From: Streptomyces endocoffeicus
GTDB taxonomy: Bacteria; Actinomycetota; Actinomycetes; Streptomycetales; Streptomycetaceae
Direction: 5' to 3'
Length of the DNA stretch: 64,000 nt
Assembly (NCBI RefSeq): GCF_016741935.1
Contig: NZ_JAERRG010000018.1
Coordinates: forward strand, 62,001 to 126,000
Shown here: positions 26,257 to 35,097 of the stretch, one piece after another
Numbering within the stretch: the first letter of the stretch is position 1
Layout of the letters: each line of letters opens with the position of its first letter
The notes under the pieces: generated by a model
What the model saw: only the letters and a program-made list of their open reading frames with translations
Told to the model about the DNA's origin: nothing
Databases searched by the model: none
Program-made: the position numbers and the translations under genes

Positions 26257-26320
26257 ACGCCGCTCCGCGCGTCTCGGGGTGTGAACCCCGCACCTCGGGG
26301 CGTGAACGATACGAGACAAT

Positions 26321-26342
26321 TTAAATCAGTCGCTTGACTTAA
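26321..26342. promoter_or_regulatory. 22-bp palindromic operator upstream of P450-TetR unit
   Basis: Reads TTAA-N-TCA-N2-CG-N2-TGA-N-TTAA; 16 of 22 positions are symmetric. It lies 66 bp before the first P450 gene in the only A/T-rich stretch of the leader, and contains TTGACT that could be a -35 box. The TetR protein encoded behind the P450 is the natural candidate ligand. Confidence 0.65.
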
Positions 26343-26407
26343 GCGTGGCCCATGGGGTTGCCTGATCTTGTCGATGACCGCCCCGCCCCGGACCGAGGGA
26401 GAGCGTC

Positions 26408-27628
26408 GTGGCTCCAGGAGACGGCGAGCAGTTACTCAGCTATCCGATCCCCAGCGATACGGCGCTGGGGCCACCCGCCGAGTGGGCCCGGCTGCGGCAG
26501 CGGTGTCCGGTGGCGAAGGTGGCGCTGCCCAGCGGTGACGAGGCATCGCTGCTGACCCGCTACGACGATGTGAAACGGGTGCTGTCCGACCCGAGGTTCA
26601 CCCGGCTGCTGAACGCCGACGACGCGGCCCGGGTCTCGGACAGCGAATCGGGCGGGGTGTTCAACAGCTCGATGGCGCGGTCGCTCCCGCAGGGCGGCGA
26701 GGGCCATCAGCGATGGCGCCGGATGGTGGCCAAATGGTTCACGGCCAAGCGCATGAACGGGCTGCGGCCGGGGATCGAGGCGATGGCCGAGCGGCTCATC
26801 GACGCCATGCTGGTCCACGGCCATCCGGCGGACCTCAAGGCCCACCTCGCCTTCCCGCTGCCGGTGTGGGTGATCTGCGATCTGCTGGGCGTCCCCGACA
26901 GCGACCGCGACCGGTTCGCCCACTGGTCCGACACCCTGCTCAATCTCACCCGGTACCGGCAGGACGAAGTCGACGCCGCCCAGGCCGAGTTCGCCGACTA
27001 CATGGCCGCCCATGTGGCCGCCAAGCGCACCGGGCCGGGCGAGGATCTGCTCGGTGAGCTCATCACGGCCACCGATCCCGGCGGCCATCGGATGTCCGAC
27101 GCGGAGCTGGTGGCCACCGGCCAGGCCCTGCTGGTCGCCGGGCACGAGACCACCGCGAACATGATCGGGAAGATGCTGGCCATGCTGCTGGCCGACAGGA
27201 GCCACTGGGAGCGGCTCCTGGCCGACCGCTCGCTGGTGCGCACCGCCGTGGAGGAGGCGCTGCGGTTCGACGCCAATCCGGGGTTCGGGATGCCCCGGTA
27301 CATCGGCGAGGACGCCGAAGTCGCGGACACCGTACTGCCGCGCGGCACCACCGTGGTGTGCAGCATGGCCGCCGCCAACCGCGACGAGACCGCCTTCGAG
27401 GGCGCCGGCGAACTCACGCTCGACCGCAGCCCCAACCCTCATCTGGCGTTCGGTGCGGGTGCGCACTCCTGCCTGGGCCAGGCGCTGGCCCGCACCGAGC
27501 TGCAGGCCACGCTGGAGGTGCTGCTGCGCCGCCTCCCCACCCTCGAACTCGCCGTCTCCGTAGCGGAGTTGCGGCGGCTGGAGGGCCTGGCCGTGGGCGG
27601 GCTGCGCGAGCTCCCGGTGCGGTGGTGA
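26408..27628 (+). CDS. Cytochrome P450 (class I bacterial type)
   Basis: 406 aa from GTG 26408. I-helix AGHETT, K-helix EEALRF (ExxR), and heme loop FGAGAHSCLG with axial Cys355. No membrane anchor and no fused reductase, so it needs separate ferredoxin and reductase, which are not encoded nearby. The stop overlaps a possible GTG start of the TetR gene. It precedes TetR and a second P450 in a probable unit controlled by the TTAA palindrome. Substrate unknown; likely a small hydrophobic metabolite or xenobiotic. Confidence 0.93.
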   Translation: MAPGDGEQLLSYPIPSDTALGPPAEWARLRQRCPVAKVALPSGDEASLLTRYDDVKRVLSDPRFTRLLNADDAARVSDSESGGVFNSSMARSLPQGGEGHQRWRRMVAKWFTAKRMNGLRPGIEAMAERLIDAMLVHGHPADLKAHLAFPLPVWVICDLLGVPDSDRDRFAHWSDTLLNLTRYRQDEVDAAQAEFADYMAAHVAAKRTGPGEDLLGELITATDPGGHRMSDAELVATGQALLVAGHETTANMIGKMLAMLLADRSHWERLLADRSLVRTAVEEALRFDANPGFGMPRYIGEDAEVADTVLPRGTTVVCSMAAANRDETAFEGAGELTLDRSPNPHLAFGAGAHSCLGQALARTELQATLEVLLRRLPTLELAVSVAELRRLEGLAVGGLRELPVRW

Positions 27629-27630
27629 CC

Positions 27631-28275
27631 ATGGCGGGCAGGGCCGTACGGCACGAGCGGGCCGATGCCACGCGCGGGGCGATCCTCGCCGCCGCGGAGC
27701 GGCTGTTCGCCGAGCGCGGGGTGTACGCGGTGTCCAACCGCCAGGTCAGCGAGGCCGCGGGACAGGGCAACAACGCGGCGGTCGGCTACCACTTCGGCAC
27801 CAAGGCCGACCTGGTGCGGGCGATCGCCCGGCAACACGCCGAGCAGGTCGAGCGGTTGCGCCTGCGGATGCTGGGCGAGATCGGCGACTCCACCGACGTA
27901 CGGGACTGGGTGGACTGCCTGGTACGCCCGGTCCTCGAGCATCTGGCGGAGCTGCCCGGCCCGACCTGGTACGCGCGGTTCTGCGCCCAGGTGATGACCG
28001 ACCCGGCGCTCCACGAGATCATGGCCGACGAGTCCCTGGCCTCTCCGGCGCTGCGGCGGACCGTCGAAGGGTTCAACCGGTGCCTCCCCGAGCTGCCGAT
28101 CGAGGTGCACATCGAGCGCGGAGCCATGTCGCGCCAGCTGATCCTGCACATGTGCGCCGAGCGGGAGCGCGCGCTCGCCGAGAACACCGCCACGCCCCGG
28201 TCCAGCTGGCACGACGCCGCCACCGGCCTGATCGACGGGATCGTCGGGCTGTGGCTGGCGCCCGTCACCCGCTGA
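27631..28275 (+). CDS. TetR family transcriptional regulator
   Basis: 214 aa from ATG 27631; GTG 27625, which overlaps the P450 stop as GTGA, is the alternative and would mean translational coupling. The helix-turn-helix is at residues 15-60 (YAVSNRQVSEAAGQGN then YHFGTKADLVRAI). The N-N-A-A-V-x-Y-H-F motif and C-terminal domain resemble TetR members associated with P450s and acyl metabolism. It is encoded between two P450 genes and is the likely reader of the palindrome at 26321-26342. Confidence 0.88.
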   Translation: MAGRAVRHERADATRGAILAAAERLFAERGVYAVSNRQVSEAAGQGNNAAVGYHFGTKADLVRAIARQHAEQVERLRLRMLGEIGDSTDVRDWVDCLVRPVLEHLAELPGPTWYARFCAQVMTDPALHEIMADESLASPALRRTVEGFNRCLPELPIEVHIERGAMSRQLILHMCAERERALAENTATPRSSWHDAATGLIDGIVGLWLAPVTR

Positions 28276-28367
28276 CCGCGGCCCGCACACACCGGCGGCC
28301 CGCCAAGGGCCGTCGAGCGAGGAACAACGGGGGTTCCACCACACGCCTCGGACGAATTGAGGGAGCG

Positions 28368-29597
28368 ATGACCAGCACAGTGAACCCGGTGGACGAGCGC
28401 GCCGCGCGGGCCCCGGAGTATCCGATGGCCAGGGCGGCGGGCTGCCCGTTCGACCCGCCCCCGGCGCTGCGGGACCTTCAGCAAGAGGGCCCGCTGGCGA
28501 AGGTCCGCCTGTGGGACGGCAGCACACCGTGGCTGGTGACCCGGTACGCCGATCAGCGGGCGTTGCTGGGCGACTCGAGGGTCAGCGCCGACATCCACCG
28601 GCCCGGCTACCCCCGCCAGGCCCCGATGCCACCCGGAGGTACGGGGGTCAGCTTCATCCTGAAGGACGACCCCGAGCACTCCCGGCTGCGGCGCATGGTG
28701 ACGGCGCCGTTCGCCATCAAGCGGGTGGAGGCCATGCGGCCCGGTGTGCAGAGGATCGTGGACGATCTGATCGACGAGCTGCTGGCCGGTCCGAACCCGG
28801 TGGACCTGGTGGAGGCGTTCGCCCTGCCGGTGCCCTCGCTGGTCATCTGTCAACTGCTCGGAGTGCCCTACGCCGACCACGACTTCTTCCAGGACAACAG
28901 CAAGGTCATCATCAACCGGAACGTCACCCCCGAGCAGCGCTCGGCCGCCCATGGCAACCTGATCGAGTATCTGGACGGCCTGATGGGCGAGAAGATGGCC
29001 CATCCGGTGGACGATCTGCTGTCGGGTCTTGCCGAGCGGGTCACGGCGGGCGAGCTGTCCCGCAACGAGGCGGCGCAGATGGGCGTGCTGCTGCTGATCG
29101 CGGGCCACGAGACCACCGCGAACATGATCGCGCTCGGCACCCTCGCCCTGTTCGAGCACCCCGGGCAGCTCGCCCTGCTGCGCGACACCGACGACCGTCG
29201 GCTGATCGCCTCGGCGGTGGAGGAGCTGCTGCGCTATCTGCACATCACCCACAGCGGGCGGCGCCGGGTGGCGGTGGCGGACATCGAGATCGGCGGGGAG
29301 GTCATCCGCGCGGGCGAGGGGCTGATCCTGGCCAATGACATCGCCAACCGGGACCCCGGGATGTTCGCCGAGCCCGACCGGCTGGACCTCCGGCGGGACG
29401 CCCGCCGCCATGTGGCCTTCGGCTTCGGGGTGCACCAGTGCCTGGGCCAGCCACTGGCCCGGATGGAGCTCCAGGTCGTCTACGGGACCCTCTACCGCCG
29501 TATCCCCACGCTGCGGCCGGCCGTGGAGCTGGAGCGGATCCCGTTCAAACACGACGGATCGGTCTACGGCGTCTACGAACTGCCCGTGACCTGGTGA
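28368..29597 (+). CDS. Cytochrome P450, CYP105-like
   Basis: 409 aa from ATG 28368 (GGGAG upstream). N-terminal block with ARAAGCPFDPPPAL and WLVTRYADQRALLGD is typical of CYP105 enzymes, which hydroxylate drugs and antibiotics. I-helix AGHETT, K-helix EELLRY, heme loop FGFGVHQCLG with Cys358. No ferredoxin gene follows, although CYP105 genes often have one. An SDR gene lies 140 bp downstream; P450 hydroxylation then SDR oxidation is a plausible sequence. Confidence 0.93.
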   Translation: MTSTVNPVDERAARAPEYPMARAAGCPFDPPPALRDLQQEGPLAKVRLWDGSTPWLVTRYADQRALLGDSRVSADIHRPGYPRQAPMPPGGTGVSFILKDDPEHSRLRRMVTAPFAIKRVEAMRPGVQRIVDDLIDELLAGPNPVDLVEAFALPVPSLVICQLLGVPYADHDFFQDNSKVIINRNVTPEQRSAAHGNLIEYLDGLMGEKMAHPVDDLLSGLAERVTAGELSRNEAAQMGVLLLIAGHETTANMIALGTLALFEHPGQLALLRDTDDRRLIASAVEELLRYLHITHSGRRRVAVADIEIGGEVIRAGEGLILANDIANRDPGMFAEPDRLDLRRDARRHVAFGFGVHQCLGQPLARMELQVVYGTLYRRIPTLRPAVELERIPFKHDGSVYGVYELPVTW

Positions 29598-29737
29598 CAT
29601 CGAGATCCAGGACTGACGACCCGGCATACGGGCAGCGGAACGTTCCGGTGGAGGCGGCCTCGTCCGTCTCCACCGACCCCGATGCGGAAGAACACCTACG
29701 GTGAGCGCGGCGTGAATCGCCGCGAGGAGAGGAACAC

Positions 29738-30502
29738 GTGAGCAGCACCGGACTCGGGGGCCGTGCCGTCATCGTCACCGGAGCGGCATCGGGCATCGGC
29801 CGGGCCGCGGCCCTGGCGTTCGCCCAGGAGGGCGCGAAGGTACTGGTCGCGGACCTCGACAGGGACGGCGCCGAGCAGGTCGTCGCGGCCATAGGGACAC
29901 AAGGGGGAACGGCCCGCGCGGTCATCGGCGACCTCGGCGATCAGCGGGTGGTGGACCAGGTGGTGACCACGGCGGTGGAGGAGTTCGGCGGCCTCGATGT
30001 CCTGGTCAACAACGCCGGCGTCATGGACCGCTTCTCGGCGGCCGCGGACACCGACGACGCCGAATGGGACCGTGTCCTGCGGGTCAATCTGACGGCGCCC
30101 TTCATGCTGACCAGGGCCGCCCTGCCGCACATGCTGGCCGCGGGCCGCGGCGCGATCGTCTTCACCGCGTCCGAGGCCGCGCTGCGCGGCAGTGCGGCCG
30201 GTGCCGCCTACACCGCCTCCAAACATGGTGTCGTGGGCCTGGTGAAGTCCCTCGCTGTGATGTACCGGGACCGGGGCATCCGCGCCAACGCCATCGCCCC
30301 GGGCGGCACCGCGACCGGCATCCGGGTCGACGCCCGGCCCGGAACCCACGGCCCGGCCGTCATAGCAGCCCATGCAGCGAGCGTGGGCAGGATCGCCACG
30401 GCCGATGAGCAGGCCGCCGCCATCGTCTTCCTCGCCTCCGACGCCGCCGGCAACGTCAACGGCGTCATCCTGCCCGTCGACAACGGCTGGTCCGCCGTCT
30501 GA
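29738..30502 (+). CDS. Short-chain dehydrogenase/reductase (SDR)
   Basis: 254 aa from GTG 29738 (GAGGAGAGG upstream). TGAASGIG cofactor motif at residues 14-21, Asp at the end of strand 2 (VADLD) indicating NAD, NNAG, Ser in FTASEAA and Tyr/Lys in YTASK. Usual length. It follows the second P450 and may oxidise the hydroxyl group that it introduces; this is inferred from order. It converges on the GPP34 gene with a 24-bp gap. Confidence 0.9.
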   Translation: MSSTGLGGRAVIVTGAASGIGRAAALAFAQEGAKVLVADLDRDGAEQVVAAIGTQGGTARAVIGDLGDQRVVDQVVTTAVEEFGGLDVLVNNAGVMDRFSAAADTDDAEWDRVLRVNLTAPFMLTRAALPHMLAAGRGAIVFTASEAALRGSAAGAAYTASKHGVVGLVKSLAVMYRDRGIRANAIAPGGTATGIRVDARPGTHGPAVIAAHAASVGRIATADEQAAAIVFLASDAAGNVNGVILPVDNGWSAV

Positions 30503-30526
30503 CGCGGTGGCGAACCGATCACGCGG

Positions 30527-31132
30527 TCACTGGCCGCGCCAGATGTTGTCGTAGGCGGCTTCCTCGATGGCCCGCCGCTGCCGCTCGGCCTCCAGCTCCA
30601 TCACGGCGTCGTTGACGGCGGCGAGCACGGTCACGGTCGCGTCGCCGGTCGCGCCCGCGGCGTCTTCCGCGGGCTCCTCACGGATGCCGATGGCCGCCGC
30701 GAGGGTCGCGAGGACGGGCTCGTCCGAGGCCCAGCGGTCCGTCGCACGGCGGCGGGCGGGTGAGTCGACCGGCACCGCCTGACCGGCGCGGAGCGGCAGC
30801 CAGCCGTGGCGCCGCCGGGTGATCTGTCCCGCCTCCTCCAGGACGTCCAGATAGGCGGAGGACAGACCGCGGCCCCTGCGCCACAGCCACTCGCCGACCG
30901 CCTCGTGGGGCGGCCGGCGCACGAGCGACGCCGCGGCCTCGTCCAGCAGGCGATCCCCGGTCGGCGGGCAGAGTCCCGGCACGATCCGCTCGTCCTCGAT
31001 CGTGAGCGCCTCGGTGCCGAGGAGGTCGATCAGCTCGGCTCCCGCGAGCGCGAGCGACAGGTCGCCCCGCTCCAGGGGTCGGATGGGCGCCACGTCCAGA
31101 GTGACGATCAGCAGGTCCCGCGGTGTGGTCAT
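30527..31132 (-). CDS. GPP34 (GOLPH3) family protein
   Basis: 201 aa. The GPP34 fold is recognisable from the start (DLLIVTLD...LSLALAGAELIDLL) and the central RGLSSAYLDVLEEAGQITRRRHGW. In eukaryotes GOLPH3 binds phosphatidylinositol-4-phosphate; the many Streptomyces paralogues are soluble proteins of unknown role, some linked to membrane or stress responses. ATG 31132 is chosen over the adjacent TTG. Confidence 0.85.
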   Translation of the reverse strand: MTTPRDLLIVTLDVAPIRPLERGDLSLALAGAELIDLLGTEALTIEDERIVPGLCPPTGDRLLDEAAASLVRRPPHEAVGEWLWRRGRGLSSAYLDVLEEAGQITRRRHGWLPLRAGQAVPVDSPARRRATDRWASDEPVLATLAAAIGIREEPAEDAAGATGDATVTVLAAVNDAVMELEAERQRRAIEEAAYDNIWRGQ

Positions 31133-31227
31133 CAAACGCTCCGCTCGCCGTTCCTCGCCAACGATACGTTCCGAAGCGTAAGGCCGTCCGCCGACGTGGC
31201 TGCCGGGTACGCCATGTCAGCGGCCGC

Positions 31228-32520
31228 TCAGGAGCCGGTGGCCCCCCATGTGTGGGCCAGCGCGGCCGCCTCGCCACGCGAGGTGACACCCAGCTTCTCC
31301 AGGATGTTCGCCACGTGGAACTTCACCGTCGACTCGCTGATGTGGAGCTCCTGGGCGATCTGCCGGTTGCGCCGCCCGCGGGCCAGCCGCTCCAGCACCT
31401 CCAGCTCGCGCGCCCCGAGGCCGTCCAGCGGATCCTCGCGGGCCGGCTGCGGCGGGCCGAGCGGCACGGTGGCCGTCACCGTGGTGCCCCACTCCGGAAC
31501 CGCGTCCACGTCCAGCCGCCCGCCCAGCGCGGCCAGCCGCTCCCCGACCCGGCGGGTGTCCAGGGCGGTCCGCCTCAGGACGCCGGGGCCGTCGTCCCGT
31601 ACGGTGGCGCGCAGCTCGCCCTCGCCGACCTTCCAGCCGATGTGCACGCGGTGCACCGGGCGCGGCGCGCCGTCCCGGCCCGGTCCCTGCTCGTCGAGCA
31701 TGGCGTGCACCACGGCCCGCACCACCGCGCGGGCCGTATTTGCCACGTCGGCGGCGAGCAGCCGGTCCGCGCCCTCCTCGGTGCCGGGCGGGCCGAGGTC
31801 CAGCCGTACGGACAGGCCGCGCAGCTCCGGGCGGAGCGATTCGGCGAGCCGGGCGAAGGCGTCCCCGGCCGGCTCCTCCACCAGCGCCTGATCGCGGTCG
31901 GTCCGGGCGCGCAGCTCGGCCAGGGCGCTCACGGCGAGGTCCACCGCGCGGGCCCGGGCGGTCCGGTCGTCCAGATCGCGGCCCCGCAACACGCCGAGCA
32001 GGGCGGACAGGGCCGCGCCGTGGGCGTCGACGAGCTCGGCGATGGCCGTGGCCCGCGCCGCGGCCGCGGCCCGCGACTGGCCCAGCACCCCGGGCACCGC
32101 CTCCGCCGCCATCCGGTCGCGGTGCGCGGTCACCAGGTCCCACAGGGCGCGGGCCGCCGCCAGGGTTTCGGCCGGGGCGGGGGTCTCCGCGGTCCGTACG
32201 AGGACGAGCAGCGCGCCCCGCGCGGTGGCATCGCTGTGCACGGCCAGCACCGGCACCTCGGCACCGGCCAGCCACGCCCGGCCCTGCCAGGTTCCCCCGG
32301 CGCGCGCCATCGGGGCGATGGCGGCCATCTCGGCGCTGGTGATGGTGGTTCCGGGCTCGCCGGGCGGGTCGCCATGGGTCTTGAACGGTGAGTGCGGGCA
32401 GTTGCCGGAGAGCTCGGCCACCGCCCGGTGCGTGATCGCCTCGGAGAGCGCGGCGGACAGGCGCGGCAGGATCTCGCCCAGGGGCGCCCGGATCACATCG
32501 ACTGCGGCCGTGAGGTCCAT
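31228..32520 (-). CDS. HATPase-LuxR regulator (sensor and DNA-binding domain in one protein)
   Basis: 430 aa from ATG 32520. The N-terminal 170 residues are a GAF-like sensor (MDLTAAVDVIRAPLGEI ... VLVLVRTAETP), followed by a helical region and a degenerate HATPase (RDDGPGVLRR G1 box, WGTTVTATVPL end; the N-box Asn is not evident), then a C-terminal LuxR helix-turn-helix (NRQIAQELHISESTVKFHV). Kinase-like ATP-binding fused directly to an output domain, with no receiver, suggests a one-component regulator. Divergent from the quinone-reductase-like gene, which it may control. Confidence 0.85.
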   Translation of the reverse strand: MDLTAAVDVIRAPLGEILPRLSAALSEAITHRAVAELSGNCPHSPFKTHGDPPGEPGTTITSAEMAAIAPMARAGGTWQGRAWLAGAEVPVLAVHSDATARGALLVLVRTAETPAPAETLAAARALWDLVTAHRDRMAAEAVPGVLGQSRAAAAARATAIAELVDAHGAALSALLGVLRGRDLDDRTARARAVDLAVSALAELRARTDRDQALVEEPAGDAFARLAESLRPELRGLSVRLDLGPPGTEEGADRLLAADVANTARAVVRAVVHAMLDEQGPGRDGAPRPVHRVHIGWKVGEGELRATVRDDGPGVLRRTALDTRRVGERLAALGGRLDVDAVPEWGTTVTATVPLGPPQPAREDPLDGLGARELEVLERLARGRRNRQIAQELHISESTVKFHVANILEKLGVTSRGEAAALAHTWGATGS

Positions 32521-32551
32521 GTCCGTCAGCGTAATGGGCCCGTCCCGCGGC

Positions 32552-32599
32552 CCCGGCTGTTCCTCCGGCCAGGTGGAACTGGCCGGAGGAACAGCCGGG
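32552..32599. promoter_or_regulatory. Perfect 21-bp inverted repeat hairpin in a divergent promoter region
   Basis: Arms 32552-32572 and 32579-32599 are exact reverse complements around the 6-nt loop GTGGAA; the arms begin CCCGGCTGTTCC and end GGAACAGCCGGG. No U-tract follows. It sits between two divergent starts, where a terminator would not normally be expected, so it may be a protein site, an attenuator of the leftward leader, or the end of a small transcript. Confidence 0.75.
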
Positions 32600-32600
32600 C

Positions 32601-32647
32601 GGGGCATGTCCCGGCCGAGGATGGCGTTGTCGCTACAAACATGCCCC
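32601..32647. promoter_or_regulatory. Spaced inverted repeat GGGGCATGT / ACATGCCCC
   Basis: Exact 9-bp arms at 32601-32609 and 32639-32647 with a 29-bp spacer, 28 bp before the oxidoreductase start. Abuts the 21-bp hairpin. The spacing of about four helical turns centre to centre would allow two dimers on one face. Confidence 0.5.
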
Positions 32648-32675
32648 CTCGACAGGGCTGACTGGAGTGAGAGTG

Positions 32676-33584
32676 ATGAAGGCGATCGTCTACGAGGAGT
32701 ACGGCGGCCCCGAGGTGCTGCGGCTGAAGGAGACGGCGGAGCCCCATCCGGGTCCCGGGCAGGTGCGGCTGAAGGTCATGGCCGCCGCCGTGAACCCCCT
32801 CGACTACAAGATCCGCAGTGGCTGGATGCCGCAGATGGGCCCCGCCGCGTTCCCGGCGATCCCGGGTAGCGAGGCGGCCGGGGTCGTCGACGAGGTCGGT
32901 GACGGGGTCACCGATGTGGCGGTGGGCGATGAGGTGCTGGGCTGGACGGACACCGGGGCCTACGCCACGTACGCGCTGGCCACGGATGTCGCCCCCAAGC
33001 CGGCCGGCCTCGACTGGGAGACGGCCGCGGCGCTGCCCGTGGCCACCGAGACCTCGGCGCGGGTCCTGGACCTCTTGGGGCTGAAGGAGGGCGAGACCCT
33101 GCTGCTGCACGGGGCCGCCGGTGCGGTCGGCGGGGTCGGTGTCCAGCTCGCGGTGGCCCGGGGCGCCACCGTCATCGGCACCGCGTCGCCCGCCAACCAC
33201 GAATATCTGCGCTCGCTCGGCGCGATCCCGGTGGCCTATGGCGAGGGCCTGGCCGACCGGGTGCGCGCCGTGGCGCCGAAGGGTGTCGACGCCGTCTACG
33301 ACGCGGCCGGCCAGGGCGCCCTGCCCGTGTCGATCGAGCTGCGGGGCGGCACGGCCGACCGCGTCGTCACCATCGCCGACCCCGCGGCCGCCGATCTCGG
33401 TGTCACCTTCTCCGCGGGTGGCGGCGGCCGCTCCATGGAGGCCATCGCCGGCTACGCCCGGCTCGCCGCGGAGGGCCGGCTGCGGGTGCCGGTGGTGCGG
33501 AGCTTCCCGCTCGCCGACGCCGCCGAGGCCCATGAGCGGAGCGAGACCGGCCACAGCCGCGGCAAGCTCATCCTGCGGCCCTGA
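32676..33584 (+). CDS. NADP-dependent quinone oxidoreductase-like (zeta-crystallin/MDR family)
   Basis: 302 aa from ATG 32676 (GGAG at 32664-32667); GTG codons 9 and 3 residues earlier are in frame but less well placed. GroES-like N-terminal domain (NPLDYKIRSGW, IPGSEAAGVV), cofactor fold with GAAGAVGGVGVQLA, no zinc ligands, hence the quinone-reductase branch of medium-chain reductases. Divergent from the HATPase-LuxR gene. Reduces quinones or enones with NADPH; physiological substrate unknown. Confidence 0.9.
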   Translation: MKAIVYEEYGGPEVLRLKETAEPHPGPGQVRLKVMAAAVNPLDYKIRSGWMPQMGPAAFPAIPGSEAAGVVDEVGDGVTDVAVGDEVLGWTDTGAYATYALATDVAPKPAGLDWETAAALPVATETSARVLDLLGLKEGETLLLHGAAGAVGGVGVQLAVARGATVIGTASPANHEYLRSLGAIPVAYGEGLADRVRAVAPKGVDAVYDAAGQGALPVSIELRGGTADRVVTIADPAAADLGVTFSAGGGGRSMEAIAGYARLAAEGRLRVPVVRSFPLADAAEAHERSETGHSRGKLILRP

Positions 33585-33612
33585 TGAGCGCTGCCGTGGC
33601 CGCGGTCGTGGC

Positions 33613-35079
33613 CTAGGAGGCCGCGTTCATCAGGTCCAGTGCGCTGTGCTGTCGTGCCCCGTCGGTCTTGTCCAGCGGTCCTGACCAGCGCAGTCCGTAC
33701 TGGTCCAGGGCGTTGCGATCGGAGGCGTAGGCGCGGTCCGCCTGCCGTTTGAGGTAGGCCGTGTAGGGGTGGTCGGGCAGGGCCGCGTTCAGCTTGGCCA
33801 GCCCCCGCACATGGGCACCCTTGAACGACGGGCCGTCGGCACCGCAGTCGCCGGTCTCGCAGGGGTCCCTGAGGATGCCGTCGGCCGTGTTGAGCTGGGA
33901 CGACGTGGTAGCGGCCGTGCCGATGCGACGGGCCGTGTCGAGCACGGAACCGTCACCGGTCGCCCGGTACAGCTCGGCCAGCCCGCCGAGCAGCACACCC
34001 TGGTTGTAGGACCAGACCGCGCTGCCGTTGTTCTTGCAGGTGCCCAGGTCGATGCCGTCGTTGACCAGGTTCGAGGCGTTCACCATGCCGGTGCCCTGGA
34101 ACCAGGTCCACTCCGTCCTCGCCCGCTGGAGATAGGCGGTGTCGCCGGGGATCCGGTTGTGCAGGGCGGCGTTGAGCTGGAGGTAGAGGGAGTTGGCGAT
34201 GGCGTTCTTGTACGTCTTCGCCGTGCTCCACCAGACACCGCCGCCACAGGTGGAGTCCCAGTAGGAGGCCATGTAGTCGGCGTCGGCCCGGGCGGTGGCC
34301 AGATAGCGGGAGTCCCCGGTGAGGTCATAGGCGGCCACCCAGGCCAGACCCCACCAGCCGGTGTCGTCGATGTAGTCGTTGCGGAACTGCCCGCCCTGCG
34401 CGCCGAGGTTGAGGTCGTAGGTGCGGGCTATCGCGTACTCATAGCTGCGCATGCCCGTGACGCGGATGTTGTCGATGACGGCCGTGAGGGCGTTGGCCGA
34501 GTTCCACCAGCCGGTGGTGGAGAACAGCCCGGTCCCGTTCGAGTAGAACGCCATCTGGGCGGTGGCGGCGGCCGTACGGCGGTCCCAGGCGTTCCAGGTC
34601 GTACGGGCCCAGGGCGTGCACGCGATGTCGGCGCGGTCACCGGCCTTGCCGCAGGCCCGCAGCGCGCCGACGCCCTGGGCGCCCCAGTCGTCCACGTTGT
34701 ACATCAGGGTGCGCCAGCCGCGCTGCCCGGCGGGGATGGCGGTGTTGCCGAGGCGGCTGCCCGAGGACCAGGTCCGGCCGCCGTCGAACGAGCGGTCCAG
34801 CCACACCTCGTCACCGGGGCTGCCGTTGTCGATGGAGGCCCAGCCCATCGCGTCGGTGTCGTCGAAGTGCAGGGCGATGGAGCGGGAGAAGACGGTGGCG
34901 GTGACCGGGGTGCGGCTCTGCGGGGCGAGCGCCGGATCGCGGGCGTCGCAGTACTTGTTGCACACGGTGGCGGACGGCGCTGCTTCGGCCGTGGCCGGGA
35001 GGAGTTGCGGGGCCAGCAGGGCGAGTGCTCCGGCCGCGAGGGCGGCCAGGCGGGTGCGCAGCGGTCTCTTGCGTCTCAT
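33613..35079 (-). CDS. Secreted glycoside hydrolase family 76 (endo-alpha-1,6-mannanase)
   Basis: 488 aa. Signal peptide at residues 1-33 (positively charged start, LAALAAGALALLAP, cleavage near AEA-A). A beta-rich N-terminal part (about 40-160) precedes the (alpha/alpha)6 barrel of GH76 with the twin Asp in YIDDTGWWGL, the catalytic pair of the family. It hydrolyses alpha-1,6-mannan of yeast and fungal walls. It starts 18 bp after the GH64 stop, so both are one transcript, lying below a DasR-type site. The N-terminal module is not part of the minimal GH76 enzyme. Confidence 0.92.
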   Translation of the reverse strand: MRRKRPLRTRLAALAAGALALLAPQLLPATAEAAPSATVCNKYCDARDPALAPQSRTPVTATVFSRSIALHFDDTDAMGWASIDNGSPGDEVWLDRSFDGGRTWSSGSRLGNTAIPAGQRGWRTLMYNVDDWGAQGVGALRACGKAGDRADIACTPWARTTWNAWDRRTAAATAQMAFYSNGTGLFSTTGWWNSANALTAVIDNIRVTGMRSYEYAIARTYDLNLGAQGGQFRNDYIDDTGWWGLAWVAAYDLTGDSRYLATARADADYMASYWDSTCGGGVWWSTAKTYKNAIANSLYLQLNAALHNRIPGDTAYLQRARTEWTWFQGTGMVNASNLVNDGIDLGTCKNNGSAVWSYNQGVLLGGLAELYRATGDGSVLDTARRIGTAATTSSQLNTADGILRDPCETGDCGADGPSFKGAHVRGLAKLNAALPDHPYTAYLKRQADRAYASDRNALDQYGLRWSGPLDKTDGARQHSALDLMNAAS

Positions 35080-35097
35080 GCCGTGCCTCCTCCCGGC

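Noticed and set aside
26408..30502. P450s and SDR as tailoring enzymes of the lanthipeptide
   Set aside because: They are 10 kb away, have their own TetR-type operator, and unrelated glycanase and regulator genes intervene.
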